From Glandiceps talaboti (lineage: Eukaryota; Hemichordata; Enteropneusta; Spengelidae): DNA of 64,000 nt. A program made the translations under genes and the position numbers. The stretch is taken from NCBI RefSeq assembly GCF_964340395.1, contig NC_135561.1:19575740-19639739 (forward strand). The letters are read 5' to 3'. Below are positions 1-13,000 of the stretch, one piece after another (the stretch's first letter is position 1; the number at the start of each line of letters is the position of its first letter). The notes below the pieces were generated by a model that saw only the letters and a program-made list of their open reading frames with translations, was not told where the DNA came from and made no database searches.

Positions 1-48
1 ACATACATACATACATACATACATACATACATACATACATACATACAT

Positions 49-83
<35 letters not shown>

Positions 84-181
84 TACACACACACACACAC
101 ATACATACACATACATACATACATACATACATACATACATACATACATACATACATACATGTACACACACACACATACACC
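1..181. repeat. (ACAT)n microsatellite with (CA)n inserts
   Basis: Nearly pure ACAT units from the first base, interrupted by two CA-dinucleotide runs near 65-100 and by another near 163-175. It continues beyond the left edge of the window. Confidence 0.97.
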
Positions 182-324
182 GACACAGAGTTAAGAAATA
201 TGTCTGCGTGCGTGTGTGTGTGATATTATAGGCAGTGTGCGTATGTCCCTGCCTGTCGGTTTGTGTGTTCGCGCGAGCGTGCGTGTGAGTGTGTCAGTGA
301 GTTGGGGACATATGTCTATAACCG

Positions 325-482
325 TTTTAAATCGTACGACAGATGGACTGCGAAAAAAAATCAAAATGTGACAGAAAGCAACTTTTAAATCATACGACGG
401 GTGGACCGCAAATAAAGGAATCAATAAACGATCGAATATAACTATTACATCGTACCACAGATGTACTGCATATAAAGGATTC
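325..482. repeat. Three imperfect ~59-bp tandem copies
   Basis: The phrase ATCGTACGACAGATGG starts at 331 and recurs with changes at 389 (ATCATACGACGGGTGG) and 449 (ATCGTACCACAGATGT), each followed by an ACTGCA/ACCGCA-like and AAAGGA-like stretch. The spacing is 58-60 bp. Confidence 0.75.
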
Positions 483-3400
483 TATATATCACATCATGTG
501 TTCAGTTCTCTCTGCATTCCATTTTCACTGTGATAAAAACCGACATCAGTGAAATATTCAAATGGAAAACCCTCGATGACTGGTTGTCTATACCATTATT
601 TCGACTTGTCAATTTTGACTGTGCAAAGAATAGAGTCATCTGTTTCCCATCTATAAGGCATAATTATCGCAATGTTATATTACCAAGTTATCAAACACCT
701 GCCATTGCTGAGTAAACATTACATTTTAAGAACAGACAATGTAGACAGCACGATGAAAGACATTGCCTCTGGCATCATAATGAGTAACTGAAATCACGGA
801 TAATACATTGAGAAAAAAACCTGTCACATTGATGTGGTGGTTAACCCTTCCTTGCTGCAAGAGACCTAAATTACCCCGACAATATGGAAAGATCGTCAAT
901 GATGTCACTTTTACTGTTTATTCTCCAGTTAGACCAAGAAGGCCAACCTGTTTTACACGTAAATAACTAATTTGTCTTAGATGTGGCTAAATATATCAAT
1001 ATAGTTTCTTTCTGTACTAAAGGAAAGTTTAAACATTTAAATTAATAGTCATGGCGTTGAAATGAATGCGTTGATGTTTGCATAAACTGTAAGTAAACAT
1101 TAACACAAAACAAAGCAACAAAGATGACCTGAAACAAAAACCAGAAAATTTTAACGACTCATTCACTTACTTCAATATTCAGTATGACGATTTATTTCTA
1201 CAGACGTGTCCTCCGAGATTAGACTTAATGTTATATTTTATCATGTACACTTTTATGTTATGTGACTTCATGTGCAATGTTATCCATTGTTTTCCAATGA
1301 TTGAATGCTAATACTTATAATAACAGTAACAACTTCTTGAATGTAGACGCCCTGAATTTGCATAATTTAGTACATTAAGGCCCGACATAGGCATTTAAGC
1401 ATAATGATTACAGGGTTAGATTGCCAGCAGTTGACAACATCGCTATTTACATGAGGTATTACTTTTCCTCCGTGTCCCTGGGCAATATAAACTTTATCCA
1501 TCCCGGAAGTATGAAGGATGTTCCTGTCTGAAGCAATGACAGTATGTGCACCTTGAAAGTTCATCTTGTATTACATGCTAAGGAAATCTCAAAACTACAG
1601 TTGTTTTTCAATCTGTTTGTAAAGAACGTTCATTGCACTCCCAGGTGGTCTAATTATGCATTTGCACGGTTGAAAATATCAGGGAGAACGTTATCGGCTG
1701 TGGAGACCCTTGACCTCGCCGTTCATTATCATTCTGCTGTGTATAGGGTTACCTCTTCTATCTTTTATCCTCATTCATATCTTTTTATCTTCTCAATGAC
1801 ATATCTTTTAAGTGCAATATTTTAAATAAAATATTAATTAACCCTACAGAACTAATGGTCGTAACCTCGGAAAAATGATATGTTTGGTAACACTACACTG
1901 AAATGCAAAAGACTGAGTTTGGCATGCAATACCGATTTCAGTAACCACAATTTGTATCTACTAGGTATGTCGATTTACTGGGACATGCGTCAAAAGGTTG
2001 CGGTGTACTAATTTTGTACTTATTAGACCCAATATTGCGAAGGAGAAAGTTGAGATTTGTAAATGAAGTTATTAATGATGATTTATGAATGATGTTAACC
2101 CTACGGATTGCAATTATGGTGCTTATTCATCATTTATGCTATTAGTGTCCCAAATAACAACTTACTACAAAAGATGTGATTTATTATATTCATCAACTAA
2201 ATGAAAAAAAAACGTGTTTATATTTCAACAGTTGGGGTGAATATACTTCTCTAATGACACGACCTTCAATCTATCAATTTCTTAACACCATCCAGGGTCG
2301 AACTGTAACTCAGTAAAACTGCTTTCTGAACCTGTTAGCTGAATCAGCAGGAAGGAAACACACAAGTGAAGTCACATAGAAGGAAGCTCGCACCCATATA
2401 TTTAGATTGATTTTGTATTCATGGGTTTCAATACTATATACAGCAGTCTTATGACTCATAGGATGCTGGGAGAAATATACGTTTTTTACCTTCGTTTCTG
2501 CTTTCTGCTCCTCTTTGCCATTGTAAGGATTAAAATAACAGCAACCATTGATCACATTTCAACTTCGGCTAAAATTTCATTAAATATCCCATAACCACAA
2601 AACATGGACACTTGATATCCAACATGTATCTATAAAATACCACACGCGTATCGTAAATGAACCATTAGAAGAGTCTCTATATCCACTACACGGCAACATG
2701 GTGATGATGGGTGCTCCTCTAATCACTCATCGTGGGAACGCATCTTTCTATAACCTGCTACCGTCAACTGTTGCTAGGATAATGGTGTTTGTTTTGCTCT
2801 TTCTTGTTGCCTCGTCACACATGTTCATGTTTACTGAGTGAACAAGCTTGTTAGTATTGTAGGTGTTTTCCCCATTCATGGAATCAGAATGTCGAAAAGC
2901 CATGCAACTTAATCTTAAATGATATTAGAACAGAACAGAACACTTTTCAATCAAATGACTAAACGTTATTTAAAGTTCAAAGAATACTGTAAGTCTATTT
3001 TATTTTGCTAATTAAGTTTTGCCATCAAATTGCATGGGAAGAGATTCTAAATCAAATTTGGTTTGCATAAACAAGTTACTCTTTTTAGCAGCATGTTATT
3101 GATCAAATCTTAGATTTAGTGCTAATTTATAAAAAAAAAAAGAAAAAAAAACATTATAACGAGAAAACTCTAATCTACCCACAAAAAATGAAAGAATAAT
3201 ATATTACTTATCAATTTTCTTCGACGGGATCCAGACAGAAGGTCATTTTACAGGCCAGTAAGCCATTTTTAAAATATATTATTGATAAAGCTTTAATCTA
3301 TGCACTAACAAGGAATATCTATTGATTCAATACAACGAAAGAACAAGACAACTACTCGATTTTACTGAGGGTTTTCTAACAGAAGGACAATTCAAACATA

Positions 3401-3635
3401 CCAGGTTACAGATATATATTTGTCCAGCTGATCTGATTGCACATTGTGTCTACCCTTCAAGACTTTAACGACATCTACTTTTGGGATTTGTTTGCTCAAA
3501 TATCCGTCTCATATCAAACATCACTTAGTACTAAGATTGCATCGAACTACGCCATCTACTGCTCATTCCTATTATTACATTATACCATACACGAGCCAAG
3601 TTCAACAAAAAATATGGAATATATACACTGGTCGT
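483..3635. other. Unassigned AT-rich DNA
   Basis: All open frames here are short, have no recognisable motif and match chance expectation. Nothing else stands out except an A-rich run near 3130-3150. Confidence 0.6.
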
Positions 3636-3932
3636 TTTACGTGACGACAACGCGCGTCTATGTCACGACACAGCGTATCAATGTCACTGGTCCTGCGGTG
3701 TTCGAAATATGACTAGGATAATGGTGTTTGGAGTCAAAACGCTAAAAATGCATATTACTTTCCCCAATTAAAAAAAATATTACTGGCAATGGTATAATAA
3801 TGTTTTCCCCAATATTTTTCTCCATTCAGTCTGAAAATACTCTTGACCTAAGGGTTGTCACTATTCGTCGAGCAACTCATAGTCACAAAGACCCCTTAGG
3901 TCACTGGTATTTTCCTTGGCTGAACGAAGGCA
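3636..3932 (+). repeat. Dispersed repeat family A, copy 1
   Basis: It shares ordered blocks with 18095-18335 and, in reverse complement, with 48450-48715. The blocks are a GTGACGACAACGCG-like start, AATGTCACTGGTCCTGCGG, CCCCAATATTTTTCTCCATT, and a right end TATTTTCCTTGGCTGAACGA. Block order is conserved while spacers differ, as in an old interspersed element. No coding capacity is visible, so it is probably non-autonomous. Confidence 0.75.
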
Positions 3933-4631
3933 ACTAACCTGTTCTTTGAAACGTCACAGGCTTTCATTACAAACCAAACATGGAATTATAGCACATTGCT
4001 TACAGTTGGTTTCTGAGTCAAGACTACAGACACCCTGAATTAATGATAAAACTCGTTACAAAAGGTCTCAGACATTGTATACTAGTATTTCAGGATGTTA
4101 CATTTTTCGTTTCATATTCTTTGGTTTAGAAAAAGGTGTTAAATATTGCACCATATATTTACTATGTGCTTGTGTATACAAGTAACGAATACTGTAACGA
4201 CATAATGCCTCATTACACGAAATAGTCAGTTCTCTTTTATGATGGCTATGATGAAATATATATAATAATGAAAGTGCCAAGTACCATTGACCAGTGTGTC
4301 CCTTGATGAACAAGAGCAAAAACCATGCCATACACAAAATATAAATGTGAAAATTTATTCATGTGATGCTTATTTCTTGACAAATGCTTCAAGTATAAGA
4401 TCTGTACATAGGGACCCTGGTGAATCAGTGTGATCATTAGACAGTACCATTAATGATGTGAAAGGTGTTTTTCAATGTTATTACAACAGTATGCATTTCA
4501 AGTTGATTTAAAGCGCTAACATAGACACGTGAAAGCAATATGTAAATAGTTCATTTTTGTATATTTAAGGTTTGCATTTTTTGGCCGGTGGCCAACAGTA
4601 CTGAATAAACGATTGAATAAATAGATTTCTG
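3933..4631. other. Unassigned DNA with a short LINE-tail-like block
   Basis: No gene is supported. The palindromic GGCCGGTGGCCA at 4583-4594, followed by AGTACTGAATAAAC, recurs at 33655-33666 with the same downstream GTACT. That resembles the 3' end of a dispersed element, possibly a LINE tail. This is inference from two copies only. Confidence 0.4.
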
Positions 4632-5109
4632 CATATAACTGAGTCCAGAAAATATTGACCATTCCAAATGGTCAATTTCATGGTCATTATATGCACAAAA
4701 AAGTGGAAATAGGCTATTTTTCTTCACCACTTTGTGCATAATATGGGTGAATTTTAAGGTCTGTGGCTGGAAATTCCAGCCAACCACAGAGACCTATGAA
4801 CCATCTCTGGTTTGTGGCTTGAAATTCCAGCCAACCACAGAGACCTATGTACCAGCGATAGTTCGTGGCTGGAAATTCCAGCCAACATCAGACACTTATG
4901 AACCATCTCTGGTTTGTGGCTTGAAATTCAAGCCAACCACAGAGACCTATGAACCATCTCTGGTTTGTGGCTGGAAATTCCAGCCAACATCAGACACTTA
5001 TGAACCATCTCTGGTGAAAATGAGAACAAATCTGTCAAAAACCTATTAACTTTTATGGTGGGTCATTATGCCTTGGAAAAGGTCAATGTATTTTGGACTC
5101 AGTTATATG
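4632..5109. mobile_element. Terminal-inverted-repeat element carrying a 51-bp minisatellite
   Basis: The left end CATATAACTGAGTCCA (4632) recurs in reverse complement at the right end (to 5109). Similarity extends about 45 bp inward on each side (ATTGACC, TTCCAA and CATAATGACC-like blocks). A second, inner hairpin pairs TGCACAAAAAAGTGG (about 4692) with CCACTTTGTGCA (to about 4738). No transposase is present. It is most simply a MITE or foldback element that acquired or amplified an internal tandem repeat. Confidence 0.7.
4762..5016 (+). repeat. Five 51-bp repeats, in-frame 17-residue unit, each with a 19-bp palindrome
   Basis: Units begin at 4762, 4813, 4864, 4915 and 4966. Because 51 is a multiple of three, one frame stays open and reads CGWKFQPTTETYEPSLV five times with changes; the open frame runs about 4732-5049. 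Each unit starts with the palindrome TGGCTGGAAATTCCAGCCA or a variant. No signal peptide, splice site or domain supports a real protein, so the open frame is probably a by-product of the repeat length. Confidence 0.9.
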
Positions 5110-8100
5110 TATCAGTATCGAGATCACTATTATAAATACTTGATTAATAATAGGAGGGCAGTCATCACCGTTAGAGAGAAAATACAATATATGTCCAAAT
5201 AGTGACAAGGCTGTGACTACATCTGGACGAATTTTCAGGTGCATAACTTATTTTGCGAAACAGCGAATTCTCAGGTACATAACTTATGTGTTGTTCCATC
5301 AGGTGAATACATGGGTTTGTGTTTATTCATGGTTAGTAAACCGGTTTGCCACCAGGGGGCGTACGCTATCGTTAATAGACTGTCATATCGGTGTTGTACT
5401 AATAGCATTATCATTTTACAGGTTGGAACAATATCCCTATATTTTCGGCCTTGTGCCATATACGACATTGATATGATATGCCTGCAGGGTTAACGTGAAA
5501 ATATATTTCAATGTTCGTTACAACGAATAATACATGTAAACCAATACACATACACGAACAACTGAATCACACAAATAAGCATATCCAAACTTACAAACGA
5601 AACGAGAAATGAACATAATGAAAGACAGTAAACAAATAAACAAAACTATGGAGTACAGAAAAACATAAGTTATTTTAACTGGTGATGAGCATCAGTTTAG
5701 TTTATCGCACTTGTCACGCGTTTCATTTATTGATGAAAGCAAACGTAGGCCTCAGGGCTGAGCTTGTACATATAAAATAGCATGTTGTCTTTTGTTCGAT
5801 CGTTGTTAAGAGGGTTATATATACAAACCATGCAAAGTGGGCGTTCTGTTCTTGTGTCAAAATGTCTTTTCGGTCAGTATATGATTGACGTTCTACGATT
5901 ATATTACACAGTATATATACTAGTATATATATCATTACAATACGTACAATGAATCATTTCGTTTGACGTGTTTCACTTGTTATTCATTACTCACTTTTCT
6001 AAGAAAAGTATTGATCGCTTTCGTAAATTCCATGCAGTTGTTCATAATTAATGACAAGCTTGCAGTGATGTCTTTTCTAAATTGTAGAATTCGTGTTATT
6101 GAATAAAATTCGTATGTTAAATAAAACACGTTATCAAATGTCAGCCTTTTGCCATTTATATTCCACTCTTCTCATTCAATAAATTTGCATTGATATAATA
6201 TGCATGTACTGTACGAAGGTGGGCGAAGATTGCTAATGTTGTAAATATAATAACAATTGGTATAGTGTATGTCAGGTGGTATACCTACAACGCAAAGCAT
6301 TGACTAACCACAGTTATCATGGTTTTTAAAGCGCCACAGACTGTAACCGAAGCCAAAAATTTTCAGTGTAACATAAAAACATGGGCGATGATGGGCATGT
6401 GTTTGAGATAATGACGGCAAAAAAAAACATCTTGATCATCGCCTGTGCATATACAACAGGTGAAATGTACACTGAAGCTTGTTTATGAGCAAATCAGTGT
6501 AGGCATGCTCCAAAACATAACAACAATTATACTACGGCTAGACCGACTTAGCCAATCAGAGGCCTTGATTTCGGTTGGTTATATGAATATATGGAGCCAT
6601 AACCCACTCTTTCTTAGGGGTGTGACCTATATTACGCTCAGCACTCAATTTGCATGCAACAAATTACACAAAATTTGAAAAAGATCCGTTTGAGCCAATC
6701 ACGCCGTAGTATAACTAAGATAGACAACTCGTTCGGTATGGGTATGTGCCAAAATCCCGGGGGCAATCCCCCCCCCCTCGTTTATTGACACATAACCCTC
6801 CCTAACTCGCTGACTATCTATTACATATACATTTCTAGGTAGGTGAAACAGATAAATAACAAAGTGGACTCTGAATTAGGCGATGACCAGTAGGCAAGCT
6901 TAAGGTGTCTTGTCCACTGAATAATGAATGCATAATGGTTGTCTCATAAATGGTTGACTACTTTCTCACATCATTTGAAGGTGATGCGTTTTTATCTGTA
7001 AAAAGGTTATCGAGTCAGTATATGGAGTGTTTCAAATGACTAATCGAAAGATTGCAAACATGTGTTCAAAACATTGCGTGACACCATACATCCTGGAATT
7101 TAAGAACCCCGTGACGCAGTGACTGTATTCTTTGAGTTACATACCATTAAAGTACGGTGTATTCGTAGTACTGTTTGTTCAAGCTTGACTATAGATCCAT
7201 TTGGCCAATGCAGTACACCGTATATATATATAATCACAACAAATTACTAGCAGTGAGACGTGTCCTGTAGAGTCGTTCACAACTTTAACGATGACAACGA
7301 TATGAAGTAAATACTAGTGGAGCACTGCCGAAGAATTTGCACTTACACCATCGAGGGATATATCCCTAGTCTGACTACGTCTACACTTGATTGACATCTG
7401 CATTTGTACCATTTATCAGATGAGCGTGTAAATGGTGATGAAGAAGTACTCCGACCCAATCTCCTACTAACACAATTATGTAAATTCACAGAGTAAAATG
7501 AAATACATCGACAGCAGAGCGACTGAATAAGATATGGGTTGCCATTCTTCCTCTCCTTTCTCCATTCGTGTCCCTTTTTCCCCCATTCGTGTATTCGGAT
7601 TTGATACAATGGCGGCCAGCTGACTTGAAACAATACGTCGTCTGGCTCAACAAAAATCTTTCTGAACGGCATTTATTGTATGGTCTTACTAAACATTGCT
7701 TCTATTGCATGATAATAATCTTTCCTACATTGATACATTGTCTTTGTGTGAGTTACCTTTATCTTATCAGTTCGTCGCCAAATCATATACACTGTGACAA
7801 GGTAATATGTTATTCAGGCTTGTCAATGGATTAAAATGTAACACTTTTATTTCAAATTTAGAGTTGCCAGACGATAAGATGTAGTAATGTTGATATGATG
7901 TTTGTCTCGATAAACGACATGATGTAGCGATGTTTGTAACACGTGTTTCGAACCAGGCTATAAAAAGTATCAATGTTGGTAAGATTTATATCATACATTG
8001 TACCGGGAAACGATTTGTTTCAACTGAACTGGCTTCTATCGTATTGTGAAACACAACGTAATCCGATCGTGGGTCAGTTTGATACAACTGTCAAATTAAT

Positions 8101-8425
8101 CTATTTCCAGTCCATGTAACTATATAGATGACAGAATCAATATACTCCTTATTACCCTGGAAAACTGTCATATTAAATTAAAGTATGCTTACACGATGGA
8201 AACCCGACACTTAATTGAGCATAAAAAGATAATGTACCATTTTACACCACATACTGACTTCAGTTTAGTGTAGTGCACAGAACTAACGGTGTGTACCTGT
8301 ATGTACATAAGGAAACTGTACATGCAATTGTTAAAGAAACAGTCCTTCAAACTATACTGAACAATTTAAATACGATATGAAAACTACAAATACTTTTTAA
8401 ATTGTTGTAATTCCAGTCATGTCTA
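5110..8425. other. Unassigned AT-rich DNA
   Basis: No supported gene. A 22-bp phrase (GAATTTTCAGGTGCATAACT and two further bases) at 5229 is repeated 36 bp later at 5265 with two changes. A nine-base inverted pair, TACGGTGTA/TACACCGTA, lies at about 7155 and 7212. The CT-rich stretch with ATGGCGGCC near 7540-7620 has no reading frame I can assign. Confidence 0.55.
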
Positions 8426-8499
8426 CTTATTAATGATTAAAGGGTCTTAAGCTGAGTTTATACGTGTAGAAGGGGTTGTACCGCAAATTACACCAGATT

Positions 8500-9250
8500 T
8501 AAACTGAATGCCTCCCATAAGGGAATCACTAATTATGCAAATAACTCATTAAACTAAAAAAACTATGGTAACAGGCTTTGTTTTTTGGACAACCGTGCTT
8601 TCTTAGGTTAATGTAAGAGTATATGATACTACTTAATGCAGTCTTAAGATATAGCCTAATTACCAAAAATCATCAATTATGCAAATTATTCATTAACACT
8701 GTAAGGTACATGTACATCAACTAACTTTATAGGACATACACAATTTGTTACGGTTAATGTACTGAATTGTATTGAAATTGAAGCATGTAGTCGTAAGATA
8801 TAGCCTAATTACCAAGAATCATTAATCATGCAAATTATTCATTAACACTGCAAGGTACACCAACAAACTTTTTAGGACATATGCGATTGTTATGGTTAAC
8901 ATGTGTACTGAATTATATTGGAATTGGAGCATGTATTCTTAAGATATAGCCTAATTACCGAAAATCATTAATTATGCAAATTATTCATTAACACTGTATT
9001 GTGCATCAACAAACTTGATAGGACATATATGTTTTCTTATGGTTAATGTATGTAACTAAATTATGTTGAATTTGACAAAAAATAATTAATTATGCAAATT
9101 ATTTATTAACGCTCTAAGATACATCAACGAATTTTATAGGACAAATGTATGTTGTTATGTTTAACGAATATACTAAATTATATTGAAATTGAAGTATGCA
9201 GTCTTAAGATATTGCGTAATTAGTTGATTTCATTAATATGCAAATTTCTC
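8500..9250 (+). repeat. Tandem core of ~147-bp units
   Basis: The phrase TTAAGATATAGCCTAATTAC followed by ATCAATTATGCAAATTATTC recurs at about 8641, 8789 and 8936 (spacing 148 and 147). Degenerate copies lie near 8520, 9070 and 9201. Each unit carries the octamer-like ATGCAAAT. Confidence 0.88.
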
Positions 9251-9365
9251 TAATTAAGCATTAACAGATCTGGCTCAAAACCTAATCAGGTCTAGCTATT
9301 ACCCTAAAGATTATATATCCCAAATTTCATTACAATTGAGCCAGCCGATTTTTAGAAAATGATGA

Positions 9366-9366
9366 C

Positions 9367-9449
<83 letters not shown>

Positions 9450-9478
9450 CACACAGACACACACACACACAGACAGAC
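9366..9478 (+). repeat. (CAGA)n microsatellite
   Basis: About twenty uninterrupted CAGA units, then a mix of CACA and CAGA. Both strands translate to artefactual low-complexity frames. Confidence 0.98.
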
Positions 9479-9491
9479 ATTCCCCTTTTAA

Positions 9492-9517
9492 TACCTCCCG
9501 TACCCTTACGGGAGGTA
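9492..9517. other. Perfect terminal stem-loop of the pearl/HINE-like element
   Basis: The stem TACCTCCCGTA pairs with TACGGGAGGTA over 11 bp, with a CCCT loop. It sits 14 bases after the (CAGA)n-derived tract. That is the position expected for a Helitron/Helentron 3' terminal hairpin. Confidence 0.8.
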
Positions 9518-9629
9518 AAAAGTACCTGTTGTATTCTACTTCCTGAAGCATACTTTACAATCGCTAGCTATAAGGTAAACTCAAACTTGGTCTTTAGTAA
9601 CATGTACATGTATGTTATCATTATAATCT

Positions 9630-10045
9630 GGGTTGTTTAAAGGTTTGATATCAATAGTTCATCATTGTAGGATAAAAAAAAGACTATATTCTTTCAGTTA
9701 GGCCTTAGGCACCCCAGTTTCAGACAGCATGATTAATTTCAAATTAGTATGTATTGTAATGTAGTGATATGAATACGAAGTCAGTATGTAGTGAGATAAA
9801 TGCTCTTTTATAGACACTTTAGTGTATTTTAGTTCGGCCATGCAAATTCTTATTTTCTCGATTTGGAGAGTTTGTTTAGAAATATTTGCATTTAGGGGTA
9901 CAAAACAGATTCTATTAAAAGTAAAATCGCTTTTGTCGGATGAGCACTTAGATGTTTCAACCCCCTCCCCACCCCACCCCCAAACTAAAAGAATTACGTT
10001 TTTTATCCTACATTAATTTATTGATCTCGCCCTTAAGTATCTGAC
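9630..10045. mobile_element. Family B inverted-repeat element, copy 1
   Basis: The left end reads ATCAATAGTTCATCATTGTA then GGATAAAAAA (about 9650-9680). Its reverse complement lies near 9995-10035 (TTTTTTATCCTACATTAATT, GATCTCGCCC). The interior holds TATTAAAAGTAAAATCGC and a C-rich run. A second copy is at 24266-24600. Confidence 0.7.
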
Positions 10046-13000
10046 GTTAAGGATATCCAAATGTTTAAACTTTAAAACACTTGAAAAACACTTAATATTA
10101 ATATTAATATTAATATTTAATATTAAATTAATTATACTTTTGGATTACCGGAGGTACTCTATTTATATCATGTAGTGCGTGCTTAAAGTTACAATAATTG
10201 CAGGATCATTTTTAAGACCGATTTGTTAGATATAATAGACCATAATATCGTACACCTTACACTCTATTGAATTACCTGTGTGTAAACATATTTGTGTAGA
10301 AGTACACATGCCATGATGCAATATATCAAATCAAATTTATTTTGGGTCCGCACCCAAAAATAAGCACCCCAATAAATCACTATTTCAACTTATTACTATA
10401 CTACTTACATATAATAGACCCCTAATTGACATGTACACTGTCTAATCATTGATATTTTAACAATTTACATGGAATATATTGTTGGGGTTCTGACTGCAAA
10501 AAATAGTACCCCAGTTACCGCTCAGCTGTAATCAATTCTGCAATTATAGTAGATCGTTTCTTAATATGAAAACCAAATTAACTTTAATAAGAAACTGAAA
10601 AAAACAAACATCAAATGGTGATATCAATTTGAGATTTGCACAGCGAAATATGTAGTGGTGCGTTCTATTGAATACCCTAAAACGTGCCAAGATTTATGGG
10701 TTGTAGGAAATGATTTGCAATTCACAAAGTCTGTTCAATAAATATTTGCCAAACAATGGAAAGCTGGATGAATGGAATTGTCCATGCCATTTTCCTCATT
10801 GTACAGTGGTATACCAGTTACATATATCAAATAATTGTGTAATGTAGTGAATATTATTCTAAAGGTTCACAATGCTTTTGAAAAAAAAATCGTCAAGGAT
10901 CTTTCTATTCCACATGCTACAATTGTGCCAATCTCGAAAATAACCACGCAAACGTAGATATTGCCATGGAAACCGAGCTTCCAGCTTACTAAGATAGACA
11001 TTATCTAACGCTATTGCTGTTCGATGTGATAGCTGATATAAGTGGTGATAAAAACTTGTTGACATGAAACGTGCACAGTACAATGAAATAGCTGATGTTT
11101 AGGGAGTAACCCATCTCTATGAGCTAAAGCCTGTAAGTAGAAATGTATGACGTTATCAAATGGGTGATAGTGGTTGAATACCATTAGCAGGTTGTTTTTT
11201 ATCAACATGTCGTAACAATAATTTTAATTTGTATCCATCTTAATAAGATGAAAGCTAGGTTGTCACCATCGTATAGCAGGATTACAAACATAATTGGGCA
11301 AAAATATAAACACTGTTTGTTTCCGATAACATGACATCAGAAAATAGGGTATGGAGGTCGGAATTGTCTTTTCTTTTCCTTTTAAATTTTTAAAAATTAC
11401 TTCCATCCCGAGATAAGATACTAGTCGGTCACAATACTTCCGTAAGTTTGATGGTATGTAAAAGCAGTAAATGAAGACAGTTAAGTACACAAACACGTTA
11501 TGTAGACTGCACTGATATAGTCTAAAAAGACGTTGTTTCCCTGAGGCAATTGCGCAAAAGCATGAAGCTCTACACGAAAATAGAAGTAATTGTAACCATT
11601 TTGCCTTTTCATGCAAACAAATGTTTAGGGTCGGAGGCTTAAACTAGGGTCGGTCGGGTTATCAGAAACACACTTTTATTTATTTGGCATTACCCTGTAC
11701 TCTTTACCTATTGTACATTTATTTTGCATATCGTCACAACAAATGAATACTATCATAATAGAATTTGATGTGAAAAATGACAGCTCTGTCAATGGCATAT
11801 TTAGAAATCCATTAACTTGTCAAAATCAACGTAGCCATCAGCAACGTGTCAAATAGAGTCAATAGGACATTCTAGACGTGTTTATTTACTGTAATGACAA
11901 TATTAGAAACGACTATCACGGTTGAAAGTCTCCAAAATCAAAGACTTTTATAAAAAGCTAATACTTTCAAGTATAAGTGTCTCACTGGAGAGAACAGTGT
12001 TCTCTGCAATATTAGTAACAGAACATTACAGACTTATGAGTCTATACATTATATAGTTATATATTTATGAATTTCTCACTAATGAATCCAAATGTCATGT
12101 TTACTTTGTTCACATGTCATTAAAAGCTAGAATGCACTATTTAGTGATACGGGTTGTCTTCCAAGCAGCATGTTTCAAATACAATGTAAACCATCACAGG
12201 GAAAATTCACATGTCATATTTTTTTCACTTCACTATCCAAGGCTGTTATCAGATTGCTTAAACGCCGTACTCAAACATGGTTATTATGAAGAAATGTTAT
12301 ACCTGCAATGTGATTGTCTGTATATCATATATGGTTTATTACTTAAGGTTACAGAATTGGCCTTGGCGACCCTCTTCCATCTCCAAGGAATGAAAGACCT
12401 TTAAATGCTAACGTTAATAATTTAAGACAAACCTGAAAGATTAGCCAGTCTATTTCCCTGTAGACGTCCTATGACAAAGAGGTCAACGGAATTATGATTT
12501 GCGACAGAGTTCTCATGTTTGGTGCAGGCATTAATATACGGAAATCGTAAGCTCTATAAACCATGCACTAATTATCCGTATCACATCCCTACATATGTTA
12601 CACAAATAAGGTTATTAATAAGATAAATCTGTTTTGTGATGCGACCTTTGCTATTAGGCTTAAAACAATTATAATCAAACTGCGACTATAACGTCCAACA
12701 TTGTCACCAAAAAGGTGAAAATTTATATATGACAACAGTTTCATAGCCCGGATATTAGTTTTGCGGACATCTGTAATACAGTTTACGGCCCTTTTCGCTG
12801 TACACCCACGGTCCGCATATTCAGGCTGAACAGTTTCAAAGGCAATGTAATATGATACCACCCAAGTTCAAACTAATCTAATATAATAATTAGTTTATCT
12901 AGGTACATAATAACTGTTTGTTATATCCCCTAGATATGATTGAGATAGTTAATTCATTTTATATTGTGAAATGTACAAAAGGGATGTGATAATAAAAATA

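Larger units (their letters stand above)
8430..9520 (+). mobile_element. Pearl/HINE-like non-autonomous Helentron candidate
   Basis: The architecture runs left to right: a lead-in, a tandem core with a 147-bp period (8500-9250), a unique stretch with CCCAAATTTCATTACAATTGA, a long (CAGA)n tract, and a perfect short hairpin close to the right end. This order matches the pearl elements of bivalves and the Helentron-associated interspersed elements, which end in a short stem-loop. No Rep/helicase frame is present, so it would be non-autonomous. The 5' boundary is uncertain, and the family assignment rests on structure, not on sequence matching. Confidence 0.6.

Noticed and set aside
8500-9250. 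CRISPR-like direct repeats
   Set aside because: The units are contiguous tandem copies with no unique spacers, in animal DNA. The same holds for the 18-bp, 32-bp and 51-bp arrays.
9330-9640. Open frames over (CAGA)n on both strands
   Set aside because: Pure microsatellite translations. The same applies to frames over the (GA)n tract at 18.6-18.8 kb, the (TA)n tracts, and the tetranucleotide arrays at 19.8, 26.8, 32.8 and 44.3 kb.
11263-11616. 117-codon minus-strand open frame
   Set aside because: No domain, no splice context, hydrophobic AT-biased composition, and it overlaps nothing conserved.
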